Positions 52,041 to 60,211 of a stretch of DNA of 64,000 bases are shown piece by piece. The stretch covers positions 709,507-773,506 of the forward strand of contig NZ_OESQ01000001.1 of the NCBI RefSeq assembly GCF_900240245.1, read 5' to 3'. The notes under the pieces are model-generated. The model was not told where the DNA came from. It saw nothing but the letters and a program-made list of their open reading frames with translations, and made no database searches. The position numbers and the translations under genes were made by a program. This DNA is from Lachnoclostridium edouardi. GTDB lineage: Bacteria > Bacillota > Clostridia > Lachnospirales > Lachnospiraceae. How positions within the stretch are numbered: the first letter of the stretch is position 1; each line of letters opens with the position of its first letter.

Positions 52041-55000
52041 CTACCCCTGGTCAGGCTTCACCATATCTGCATATAAAGCTCCTTTATATCCATTGGATTC
52101 CGGGTTAAAATAATACCATTTTCCCTGAATTTCTTTCCAGCCAGTATACATATGTCCCTGAGTGCCGTCAGCTACATTGTGAAGAAAATATACTTTTCCG
52201 TCTTTATCTGTAAACCAGCCGCTTTCCATATACCCGTGTACATTAAAATGATACCATTCCATTTTTCCTTCATATTCCAGCTGTGCCCAACAATCTGCCG
52301 GCCATGTCCCATCAGAATACTGATACCACCATCCTGTTTCATTTAGAATCCACTGACCTGAACTCCCTGATAAAGGACCTCCAACGCTGCCGGAGCTGCC
52401 GCCTCTTGAACCGCCGGAACCGCCGCCTGACCCTCCTCCTGAATTCCCGGAATTTTCTCCGTCTCCGAAGTCAGAAGGCTTTTGATTCGGGTATCCAATA
52501 AATTGGTCATCACTATCTCCCGGTTTTCCATTAGGCCCATTGTCCCACTGTTCGTCATCCTCTGTTCCCCAGATTCCGTCTTCCCCAGGGCGGGTGTTTG
52601 TGCCGTCCCCGTTATCTACATAATCGTCCTTTGTTCCGTACTCTTTGTCCTCCCCTGGGTATATTTTTTCATCATCCTGATTTCCCGGTTTTTCATCCTT
52701 CCCATTGGTGTAATGTTCATCGTCCTCTGTTCCCCAGATTCCGTCTTCCCCGGGACGGGTGTTTGTGCCATCCCCGTTATCTACATAATCGTCCTTTGTT
52801 CCGTACTCTTTGTCCTCCCCTGGGTATATTTTTTCATCATCCTGGTTTCCCGGCTTTCCGTCCTTTCCGTTGGTGTAATACTCATCATCCTCTGTTCCCC
52901 AAAGGCCATCCTTTCCCGGGCGGGTATTGCTGCCGTTGCCATTGTCTATATAATCGTCTTCTGTGCCAAATTTTTTGTCCTCCCCTGCATAAACCTGGTT
53001 TCCCTGGTCATTGATGTAATAATCATCCTCTGTCCCATAAATTCCATCTTGTCCAGGCCATATTCTTTTATCATCTGCGTTGCCTGGTTTTCCGTCCTGG
53101 CCGTTCCACCACAGCTGATCATCCTCACCGAAAAGTCCATCCTCCCCAGGGCGTTTGTTAAAATCTTTTCCGTAAATTTTGTAATCGTCTTCTGTGGCAA
53201 AGGATTGATCCATTCCCGCAAAAACCTGTTCTCCCTGAGCATCAGTATAAAAGTCATCCTCTGTTCCATATAAACCGTCCTCCCCAGGATATACTTTTAT
53301 ATCGTCTTCTGTTCCCGGTGTTTTGTCATCTCCATTTGTATAGTAATTATCGTCCTCTGTTCCTAAGACTCCGTCTTTTCCCGGCCTTCTGTTAGTGCCG
53401 TTTCCCAGATCCTCAAATACTAATTCCCACTTTGCTGTGAAAATACTGTTATCTGCAGTCTCATAAATCGTATCCTTATTTACAGGAGAGCTGTAATCAT
53501 CTCCATACCACCCTAAAAACAGATAATCCTCCCTCTCTGCTTTTGGCAGCTCTCCTATTGGCTGACCATAAACCACATTTTTTTCTTCTTCACTGCAAAT
53601 GCCTCCCTCAGGGCGAAACATCACTTTATATTGATTTGGCTCCCACTGGGCATATAGATTCACTGTCTTTCCATCTTCTGATGTAAGATTTTTTATCTCC
53701 TGGCCTGGAGAATAGCTGCTGCCCTTTCCGTCCTTTTCTGTATTCCATTCTTTAAAATGATATCCTGTTTTAAAATACAGATTTTCAGACAGTACTGTAG
53801 ATTTTTCATACTGGCATATTACAGGCTCCATACTTCCCTCCGTCTCTCCGTCGCCTCCGTTATAAATGATTTTGTATTCTGCAGGCCTCCACTTCGCTGT
53901 AAAATCAATGATATCACCCTGAGTCTGACTAAGGTTTCTCACTGACTGTTTCTCCTTATATGTTTTGCCGGAAGAATCTGTCCACCCTTCAAATACATAA
54001 CCTGTTTTTAAAAACTTGTTGGCAGGAAGATTGTATTCTTTATCATATTCAAGTGAAGCATTATCCATAGAGCCTGATTCTGCTCCATTTCCATGGAAAC
54101 GCAGTTCATAAACAATCGGATTCCAATGTCCAAAATAAGTAGTATTTTCAGCCCCCATAAGAGTGTCAGCCGTAATCTGTCTACCCCCCGCGGCTAATGT
54201 CCACCATCCGTTAAACAAATATCCTGTCCTTTGACTTTCAGGAAGAACACCTAGTTTTTGTCCATAATCTCGGGTAATAGTACCGCCGTCCTTACCGCCA
54301 TTTCCATCTAAGAAGGCCGTATACTGATTCACAGTCCATCTTGCATAATATGTAGTATCTTTATCTGGAACTTTGGTGGATGAGGTGATTTTTTCACCTC
54401 CTGTTTTTTCTGTGTACCAGCCTTCAAATTTGTAACCTGTTCTGGAAGCGGAAGGCAGATTCCCTCCAAATGTCTCTGCCGACTGAAGCTGCTTTGTGCC
54501 TCCTCCCACGCCTCCGTTAGGGTCGAAAGTAAAGTTTTTCGCCTTGGTAGCTTTTACGGCTGCCCTAATATCCCATGTAGGACTGCAGTAGGGACCAGTA
54601 TTATTGTCGCCTCCTTCTCCATCATTGGCATATTTCATATAGCTGAAAGCAAATCCCGTCACATTTTCCGCCGGCTCCGGAATAACCACCTTAAACTTTA
54701 TATAAGGCCGCACCATATATTTGGAAATATTTCCGTCCTCCTGATCTCTGCTGGCCCATTTTGTAATTCCTTCTATAGACAGCTTATCCCTATTATATGC
54801 CTGGAATTTACTGGCCCTTCCATCCTCGTCTCTTACATAATCCCACTCTTCATTTTCCTGATCGTACTCAGCATAAAAAATTTCACTTTGAGTATAAGAG
54901 GAGGAACCGCTGTACTCATATTCAAATTGATCGGCTCCTCTGCTGCTTTTGGCCGTAATCTGAGCCACGTCAAAGCCTAAAAGTCCTGTATAGGAGGAAC

Positions 55001-55913
55001 TTCCTGTTGGGTGGTCCGAGGACATATAATAATCATAGTCCTGGGAATATGTTCTGGCCTTTGCATTGTTTGTAAAAACTCCAAAACGCAGACCTCCTAT
55101 TGCGCTTGAAATTCCTGCAGTGCTGAACTGGGAATCTGTATACTCATATTCAATTACTACATTTTCTCCCTGTGCATAAATTTTCGGAGTGCCCCATTCT
55201 GCTCCCAGAGCCCTGCTTTTGTAAAGAGACTGCCCGCCAATGGTTCCGTCCTGGCTGCAGCTATACCAGCGGACCTGCTTTTCCTTAACATTTTCTGTAT
55301 TCTCAATATATCCGTAAAAATACCAGGCCGCAGTTCCATAATAGTCGTCTTCACTGCTGATTTCCCATACATCATAGTGAGTTTTATCCTGGTTTATGCC
55401 GAAATCTTCCAGACACACCGCAGAGGTCCCTTCTAATATCTGAAGCTCCTCCCATGCCTCTGCCTCAGGCTCTGCGCTGCGGTAAATCAACGGGGCTAAG
55501 GTTGTATATTCCTCTTCTGGAAATATACAATTTGTTTCCGGATCAACTCTGCCTCCTTCACTGCAATCATACCATCCCGGAAGGTCCTCCTCGTCCCAGA
55601 CGCCGTAGATTCTATAATATTTTTTGCCGTCCCGGCCAAAAAACATATACCAATCCCCTGTCTTAGTATAGTAGGACGGCACCAGTTCTTTATCCGGCTC
55701 CATTATTAGAAAAGAACTATCATCCTCCAAGACCTCTGCTTCTGACAAAGAAGCCTTCTTTTTTGGATCTAAAATCTCGGCCTCAGAAATCGTGGCTGTG
55801 CCTGTCTGCCCATAGGAAGCTAAGCCGGACCCGCACAAAATGGGGGTAAGGACTGCGGCTGCCAGGCAGAAATTAAAATATCTGCTGAGTTTTTTTATTT
55901 TATTTTTAATCAT
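52041..55913 (-). CDS. Large repeat-rich secreted surface protein
   Basis: 1290 residues. Signal peptide (about 1-33); an N-terminal beta-rich region without a family I recognise (about 60-460); five InlB-B/Flg_new-type beta-grasp repeats (about 463-835), each ending in a W such as YYARW, YFGHW, FTAKW, LYAQW, FTAKW; a long acidic array (about 840-1160) of GxDGxxGTEDD units that resemble calcium-binding thrombospondin-3 repeats; a Gly/Ser linker; and a C-terminal set of aromatic wall-binding repeats (GWWYQYSDGTWPADCWAQ, GWKEIQGKWYYFN). Probably an adhesin or surface structural protein held by wall polymers. ATG 55913 has a weak AAAGG site. Inside the acidic array three 165-bp repeats are close copies. 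Confidence 0.82.
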   Translation of the reverse strand: MIKNKIKKLSRYFNFCLAAAVLTPILCGSGLASYGQTGTATISEAEILDPKKKASLSEAEVLEDDSSFLIMEPDKELVPSYYTKTGDWYMFFGRDGKKYYRIYGVWDEEDLPGWYDCSEGGRVDPETNCIFPEEEYTTLAPLIYRSAEPEAEAWEELQILEGTSAVCLEDFGINQDKTHYDVWEISSEDDYYGTAAWYFYGYIENTENVKEKQVRWYSCSQDGTIGGQSLYKSRALGAEWGTPKIYAQGENVVIEYEYTDSQFSTAGISSAIGGLRFGVFTNNAKARTYSQDYDYYMSSDHPTGSSSYTGLLGFDVAQITAKSSRGADQFEYEYSGSSSYTQSEIFYAEYDQENEEWDYVRDEDGRASKFQAYNRDKLSIEGITKWASRDQEDGNISKYMVRPYIKFKVVIPEPAENVTGFAFSYMKYANDGEGGDNNTGPYCSPTWDIRAAVKATKAKNFTFDPNGGVGGGTKQLQSAETFGGNLPSASRTGYKFEGWYTEKTGGEKITSSTKVPDKDTTYYARWTVNQYTAFLDGNGGKDGGTITRDYGQKLGVLPESQRTGYLFNGWWTLAAGGRQITADTLMGAENTTYFGHWNPIVYELRFHGNGAESGSMDNASLEYDKEYNLPANKFLKTGYVFEGWTDSSGKTYKEKQSVRNLSQTQGDIIDFTAKWRPAEYKIIYNGGDGETEGSMEPVICQYEKSTVLSENLYFKTGYHFKEWNTEKDGKGSSYSPGQEIKNLTSEDGKTVNLYAQWEPNQYKVMFRPEGGICSEEEKNVVYGQPIGELPKAEREDYLFLGWYGDDYSSPVNKDTIYETADNSIFTAKWELVFEDLGNGTNRRPGKDGVLGTEDDNYYTNGDDKTPGTEDDIKVYPGEDGLYGTEDDFYTDAQGEQVFAGMDQSFATEDDYKIYGKDFNKRPGEDGLFGEDDQLWWNGQDGKPGNADDKRIWPGQDGIYGTEDDYYINDQGNQVYAGEDKKFGTEDDYIDNGNGSNTRPGKDGLWGTEDDEYYTNGKDGKPGNQDDEKIYPGEDKEYGTKDDYVDNGDGTNTRPGEDGIWGTEDDEHYTNGKDEKPGNQDDEKIYPGEDKEYGTKDDYVDNGDGTNTRPGEDGIWGTEDDEQWDNGPNGKPGDSDDQFIGYPNQKPSDFGDGENSGNSGGGSGGGSGGSRGGSSGSVGGPLSGSSGQWILNETGWWYQYSDGTWPADCWAQLEYEGKMEWYHFNVHGYMESGWFTDKDGKVYFLHNVADGTQGHMYTGWKEIQGKWYYFNPESNGYKGALYADMVKPDQG
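52555..53049. repeat. 165-bp tandem repeats inside the surface protein gene
   Basis: Units start at 52555, 52720 and 52885 and encode 55 residues each (DNGDGTNTRPGEDGIWGTED and so on). The first two differ at only a handful of bases, the third is more diverged. The high identity of the pair points to recent expansion and likely copy-number change. Confidence 0.8.
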
Positions 55914-55980
55914 TCATTAACCTTTCTGAAAAATTTGTTGTTGGTAAAATGGCAGAATCTGCCTGATAAATAGAATAAAG

Positions 55981-56184
55981 CTATGTGATTTCCTTTACAG
56001 CGCGCCAACTTGTACAGACTGTAAGACTTGTTCCACTTCTATGTTGTTCATTAAAAATTCCGGAATTATCTGCCTGATCAGGCAATGAATCAGAAATGTC
56101 CCTTGAAAGGATCTGTATGGTGTAACTATAACATTCTTCTTTTCCAACGTCAAGAGCGTTATAAAAATAAATTTTTAGTACCAT
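55981..56184 (-). CDS. Possible small protein, unknown function
   Basis: 67-codon frame, ATG behind AGGAAAAAT. It begins MVLKIYFYNALDVGKEECYS and has no recognisable domain. It lies in the 370-base gap between the surface protein gene and the sigma-like gene, divergent from the latter. No good promoter or terminator. It could be real or chance. Confidence 0.25.
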   Translation of the reverse strand: MVLKIYFYNALDVGKEECYSYTIQILSRDISDSLPDQADNSGIFNEQHRSGTSLTVCTSWRAVKEIT

Positions 56185-56283
56185 ATTTTTCCTGTTTGTA
56201 CTATAATGGAAGGATGCACTTTAGAAGCAGACCTTTATATTTACAGAACAAATGACAATTCTATTGCAAAGGAGGAACTATTT

Positions 56284-57219
56284 ATGAAAACTTTAAAGAC
56301 AAGACCTGCATCCGCTCCTCAGCACCTTGATTGGCTGGCGCCAGAGGCACTGCCTATTCTGACTCAGATTATTGTCAGTAATAAGGGGACTCTCTCTTTT
56401 GGAAAAAATGCCAGGACTATCCTGCCAGAATATGTGGACATTGGTTTTAACCCAGATTGTCTCCAGCTGTTTATCCGTCAGGCAGAAAACCAAAGCCGTT
56501 CTTTCCACGTATCCTCTACCCCCAAAAAGCTGGCTCAGTTATCCCGCATTCTTCAAAATCAAAATATTCCTTTTCCCGCCATATTTCTCTTTGACCAGGA
56601 AATAGAGCTTGAACGTACACATTACTGGGCCTTTTCTCTAAAGGAAAAAACTGAAGATTACCTGCTGCGCAAAATAAAGGAGTTAAAGCAATCCAGTATT
56701 CAGAACGCCCGCTGTTCCCAGGAAATGATAGATCTTCTTGGTCTGTATCAATCTTCTATTCAAAGCCTTTTAAGAACTACATCCAGGTCAATACCAATGG
56801 AGGACCGGCGGGCCATCGGGCAGGAGGCTTTTATTGACGCAGTAATAGAATATAATGAAAATCTGTACGAATTCTCTCAATTTGCCATGACATATGTGAA
56901 AAACACATTACAGAAGGCTGGCGGCAGCTATCAATATACTTTTTCCGAAACCTGTACCCTGGACGGGCGCTCCCCCTATCCTGAGGACGATTTCTCGCTG
57001 TATCGGATTTTGGCGGATGCACATATGCCGGACGTTGATTTCCTTTTGGAACAGGAAGATTTTCTTTCTTTACTTTCAGAACCAGAACAAACCTTGCTGC
57101 AAATGTCGGCTTCCGGCTATTCTGAAAAAGAAATTTTAAATGCCTGCCGCCTTTCTTCCAGCCAATATAAACAAATGATTATTTCAATATTAGCAAAATA
57201 CCAAAATTATTCCGTGTAA
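56284..57219 (+). CDS. Sigma-factor-like protein of unknown role
   Basis: About 311 residues. An N-terminal unrecognised domain (about 1-120) is followed by a helical part whose AIGQEAFIDAVIEYNENLYE, FSQFAMTYVKNTLQKAGG resembles sigma-70 region 2 (GLIDAV..FDP...F..YA..WI), and the last 45 residues LSEPEQTLLQMSASGYSEKE read like region 4 with a helix-turn-helix (ILNACRLSSSQYKQMIISIL). The usual core-binding and -10 motifs are degenerate. The frame opens at 56206, on top of a TATAAT box; ATG 56284 with GGAGG 8 bases upstream is the start. I do not know a family for it. Confidence 0.65.
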   Translation: MKTLKTRPASAPQHLDWLAPEALPILTQIIVSNKGTLSFGKNARTILPEYVDIGFNPDCLQLFIRQAENQSRSFHVSSTPKKLAQLSRILQNQNIPFPAIFLFDQEIELERTHYWAFSLKEKTEDYLLRKIKELKQSSIQNARCSQEMIDLLGLYQSSIQSLLRTTSRSIPMEDRRAIGQEAFIDAVIEYNENLYEFSQFAMTYVKNTLQKAGGSYQYTFSETCTLDGRSPYPEDDFSLYRILADAHMPDVDFLLEQEDFLSLLSEPEQTLLQMSASGYSEKEILNACRLSSSQYKQMIISILAKYQNYSV

Positions 57220-57274
57220 TTACTATTAGTGTACAATTCCTTTCTGCAACCCCTAAACCTTACAATAAAATTAC

Positions 57275-57327
57275 TTGACATAACACTATTTTGCCTTTAT
57301 AATTCCATTTAGTTTACAAAGTGAACT
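57275..57327 (+). promoter_or_regulatory. Consensus promoter and MarR-type operator
   Basis: TTGACA (57275-57280), 17 bases, TATAAT (57298-57303). Just downstream AGTTTACAAAGTGAACT at 57311-57327 is an imperfect palindrome of the 15-20 bp size bound by MarR dimers, at the transcript start. Confidence 0.65.
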
Positions 57328-57350
57328 TTTTTAAGTGAGGAAATGGAATA

Positions 57351-57788
57351 ATGAAAGAATATCACTGGCTGGAAATGATGGAAAATATGCAGGCTCTGCG
57401 GCTTTTTTCCAGCTTAAATATCAGCCGCGCAAAAAAGAATCGAATTGTTTCATCCCAGGAAATAGATTTGCTGTCCCGTCTAATTCTGTCCCAAACGCCT
57501 TTAACCCCCTCTGATTTAAGCAAGGCCATGGGGCTAAAAAAGTCTATTATCAGCCGCCTGACAGAACAGCTGGAGATGAAACGGCTGCTGGAAAGGTCTT
57601 ATGATTCTAAAGACAAAAGAGTTTGCAGACTTTCCATTACTCAGACTGGAAATCAAATTTTAACTGAAATTTATACTGAATATTTGTCTCCTGTATACGC
57701 TCTCCAAAGGTCTTTAGGCGACAGTAAGTTCAGTCAGCTTATGTCTCTGATTAAAGAGGCCAATAAAAATTCAGGAGGAAAATTATGA
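57351..57788 (+). CDS. MarR-family transcriptional regulator
   Basis: 145 residues. Winged helix with LTPSDLSKAMGLKKSIISRL and the wing LERSYDSKDKRVCRLSIT, the D-x-R of MarR proteins. ATG follows GTGAGG at 10 bases. Its TGA overlaps the ATG of the FUSC gene (ATGA), so the two are co-translated. It probably represses its own operon through the palindrome at 57311, released by the aromatic or drug-like compound the pump exports. Confidence 0.9.
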   Translation: MKEYHWLEMMENMQALRLFSSLNISRAKKNRIVSSQEIDLLSRLILSQTPLTPSDLSKAMGLKKSIISRLTEQLEMKRLLERSYDSKDKRVCRLSITQTGNQILTEIYTEYLSPVYALQRSLGDSKFSQLMSLIKEANKNSGGKL

Positions 57789-58852
57789 CCTTTTATCAGG
57801 AATTACAGCTAAATCAAGCTGGCTCTAAAGCCTTAATACGCCATTCAGGTACAAAGACAGAAAAGCTTAAGCATACTGCCGTTTATATGTTTAAGGTTGC
57901 TTTAACTTTAGGATTTTGTATGGCCTTCGTCTTATTTTACAGTAAAATCTTTGGGGCTGATAACAGTATTACAGGAGTAGTCGTGCTCCTTGCCGTCATG
58001 GTATTCAGACAGGCTGACTTAGGTATCCATGCAAAACACGGTGTTCCTGTGATGCTTTTTCTGTTTGCCGTTATGGCCTTTGGCCCTCATCTGGCCAATA
58101 TAGCCGGTCCTTTTCCCGGATTTTTTATCCATGCAGCATGTATTTTTTTACTTATGGTATTAGGCTGCCACAATGTAATTATGTCCAATCATTCCACCTT
58201 TGTGCTGGGATATTTACTGTTGTTCGGCTACGACGTATCTGGAAAGGCCTATTTTCTGCGCGTAGTGGGAATGGCTGTAGGAGCTGTTTTTACTGGAATC
58301 ATTTACTGGCGCAATCACCGCAAACGCACCTATAAGCGAACTGTTCTGCAGGTTTTTAAAGAATTTCGTTTATTCTCCGCCCGCAGCAGATGGCAGCTTC
58401 TTATTACATTAGGCGTGTCCTCCTCTATACTGTTAGCTCAGCTCCTTCGCCTGCCCCGCCCTATGTGGGTAGGCATTGCGGCTATGTCCGTGCTTCTGCC
58501 CTTTCAAAATGACTTGTCTTACAGAGTGCGCCGCAGGATTCCCGGCAATATAATGGGAGGTTTTTTGTTTGTTGGACTTTACATCATTCTTCCTCCTTCT
58601 TTCATTCCCTTTCTTGGAATCCTGGGCGGCATAGGAGTAGGATTTTCCGCCACTTACATTTGGCAGTCTGCCTTTAACTCTCTGGGATCTATTTCTATAG
58701 CGGCAGGACTTTTAGGTTTTCCTCAGGCTGTATTTTTCCGGGTGCTTAATAATATGCTGGGCGCTGTTTACGGCTTTATCTTTCACCAGGCCCTTAACAA
58801 AACTATGAATTATTTTCAGAATCGAATTGAGACTGGACAGCAGGCTGCTTAG
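57785..58852 (+). CDS. FUSC-family aromatic acid / fusaric-acid-type exporter
   Basis: 355 residues, about 10 membrane helices in two halves joined by a basic cytoplasmic loop (NHRKRTYKRTVLQVFKEFRL). Second half opens with LLRLPRPMWVGIAAMSVLLP and RVRRRIPGNIMGGFLFVGLY, the FUSC-2 signature (R-x-R-x-G-x-x-x-G). Relatives export aromatic carboxylates or drugs. Overlaps the MarR gene by 4 bases. Ends at a strong bidirectional terminator. Confidence 0.85.
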   Translation: MTFYQELQLNQAGSKALIRHSGTKTEKLKHTAVYMFKVALTLGFCMAFVLFYSKIFGADNSITGVVVLLAVMVFRQADLGIHAKHGVPVMLFLFAVMAFGPHLANIAGPFPGFFIHAACIFLLMVLGCHNVIMSNHSTFVLGYLLLFGYDVSGKAYFLRVVGMAVGAVFTGIIYWRNHRKRTYKRTVLQVFKEFRLFSARSRWQLLITLGVSSSILLAQLLRLPRPMWVGIAAMSVLLPFQNDLSYRVRRRIPGNIMGGFLFVGLYIILPPSFIPFLGILGGIGVGFSATYIWQSAFNSLGSISIAAGLLGFPQAVFFRVLNNMLGAVYGFIFHQALNKTMNYFQNRIETGQQAA

Positions 58853-58861
58853 ACATGTTAA

Positions 58862-58909
58862 AAAAGCTGTATGGCAAGGTACAAAAAAACCTTCCGCCAT
58901 ACAGCTTTT
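58862..58909. terminator. Bidirectional terminator between FUSC and the CofE-like gene
   Basis: AAAAGCTGTATGGC and GCCATACAGCTTTT, 14-bp perfect stem, with A-run before and T-run after, between two convergent genes. Confidence 0.85.
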
Positions 58910-58922
58910 CACTTTTAAGCTT

Positions 58923-60122
58923 CTATTTTGTATAATTGTCAAAATATCCCTGAATGTAAATAATAGGAGTTCCCTTGTCGCCGCTTCCTGAGGTCAGATC
59001 AGCTAAAGAACCAATGAGATCTGTAAGGCGTCTTGGAGTAGTTCCCTGAGTCACCATAGTTCCCTTTAAGCTGGCAGCCTTTTCATCCTTGTCATGGATA
59101 TAACTTTTAATGGCTTCCTTCAGTTCTTCACCAGAAAGCCCTGCAAAATCATTGTCAGCCAAATATTTTAATTTTACTTCATTTGGAGTTCCCTCCAGGC
59201 CTTTGGTATAAGCAGGAGATACCACCGGATCAGCTAACTCCCAGATCTTTCCTACAGGATCTTTAAATGCTCCGTCTCCATAAATCATAACCTCAACATT
59301 TTTTCCTGTTTTTTCTTTCATCATGGAGTAGATTCTGTCTACCATATCCTGACAGTGAATAGGGAACAGCTTTACTGTGTCCTCTGTAGCTTTATTGGAA
59401 CCTAAAAGACCATATCTGTCGTTGTAACCGCTTCCGTCAATGCTCTCTGTCATAATATCGTCCAGAGAATAAACCTTTTTTGCTCCGTTTGCTAAAAGGA
59501 TTTTCTTTGTTCTCTGTCTTGTGTGAATGTCGCAGTTTAAAATACTTGTGGCATATTTCAGAATTGCTTTTGGATTATTGGCGAAAATAATCTCCACCTC
59601 TGCGCCGGCCTCTTTAATCAACTGCTTATAGTACTCTACATAGTCTACTCCTGTAAAGTAGTGCTTCTGATAGCCAAAATAATCTCTGTACTGAGCTTCT
59701 GTCAGCACATCGCTCCAGGGATTTACATTTTTCTCATCTAATAAATCCATATCTACTAAGTGATTTCCAACTTCATCTGAAGGATAGCTGAGCATCAGCA
59801 CAACCTTTTTACAGCCCTTAGCAATTCCCTTTAAACAGATGGAAAAACGGTTTCTGCTGAGAATTGGGAAGATTACTCCTACAGTATCGTCGCCAAACTT
59901 TTTCTCTACATCCTGGGCAATCTGATCTACACTTACATAGTTGCCCTGTGCTCTTGCCACTACAGCCTCAGTCACAGCTACAACATCTTTGTCTCTAATT
60001 TCAAAATTCTCTGACTCAGCAGCTGCCAATACAGAGTCTACTACGATCTGGGCCAGATCGTCTCCCTCGCGTATAATTGGCGCTCTAACTCCTCTTGATA
60101 CAGTTCCCACCATTCTATCCAT
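58923..60122 (-). CDS. CofE-like (F420-0:gamma-glutamyl ligase family) protein
   Basis: 399 residues. MVGTVSRGVRAPIIREGDDL and DVVAVTEAVVARAQGNYVSV match the substrate-binding start of the CofE/F420 ligase family; FPILSRNRFSICLKGIA and GDGAFKDPVGKIWELADPVV follow. In methanogens and mycobacteria this family adds glutamate to F420-0, but no F420 genes are here and Lachnospiraceae are not known to make F420, so the substrate is likely different. Longer than archaeal CofE (about 250), with an extra C-terminal part (about 300-399). Own promoter upstream. Confidence 0.75.
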   Translation of the reverse strand: MDRMVGTVSRGVRAPIIREGDDLAQIVVDSVLAAAESENFEIRDKDVVAVTEAVVARAQGNYVSVDQIAQDVEKKFGDDTVGVIFPILSRNRFSICLKGIAKGCKKVVLMLSYPSDEVGNHLVDMDLLDEKNVNPWSDVLTEAQYRDYFGYQKHYFTGVDYVEYYKQLIKEAGAEVEIIFANNPKAILKYATSILNCDIHTRQRTKKILLANGAKKVYSLDDIMTESIDGSGYNDRYGLLGSNKATEDTVKLFPIHCQDMVDRIYSMMKEKTGKNVEVMIYGDGAFKDPVGKIWELADPVVSPAYTKGLEGTPNEVKLKYLADNDFAGLSGEELKEAIKSYIHDKDEKAASLKGTMVTQGTTPRRLTDLIGSLADLTSGSGDKGTPIIYIQGYFDNYTK

Positions 60123-60182
60123 ATTGATCGTTCTCCTGTGTTTTCAAATTTTCTGCGCCATAGGCGGCGCGGACCTTTATGT

Positions 60183-60211
60183 ATTATACTATAATTTTTA
60201 TCCCCCTACAA
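60183..60211 (-). promoter_or_regulatory. Promoter of the CofE-like gene
   Basis: Minus strand TTGTAG (60206-60211), 17 bases, TATAAT (60183-60188). The -35 overlaps the stop region of the upstream carboxypeptidase gene. Confidence 0.5.

Noticed and set aside
52482..53273. Long antisense open frame (263 codons) across the surface protein repeats
   Set aside because: It is the shadow of the repeated GAT/GAC-rich codons on the other strand; composition (Ile/Val/Phe/Leu-rich repeats) and lack of a ribosome site mark it as an artefact.
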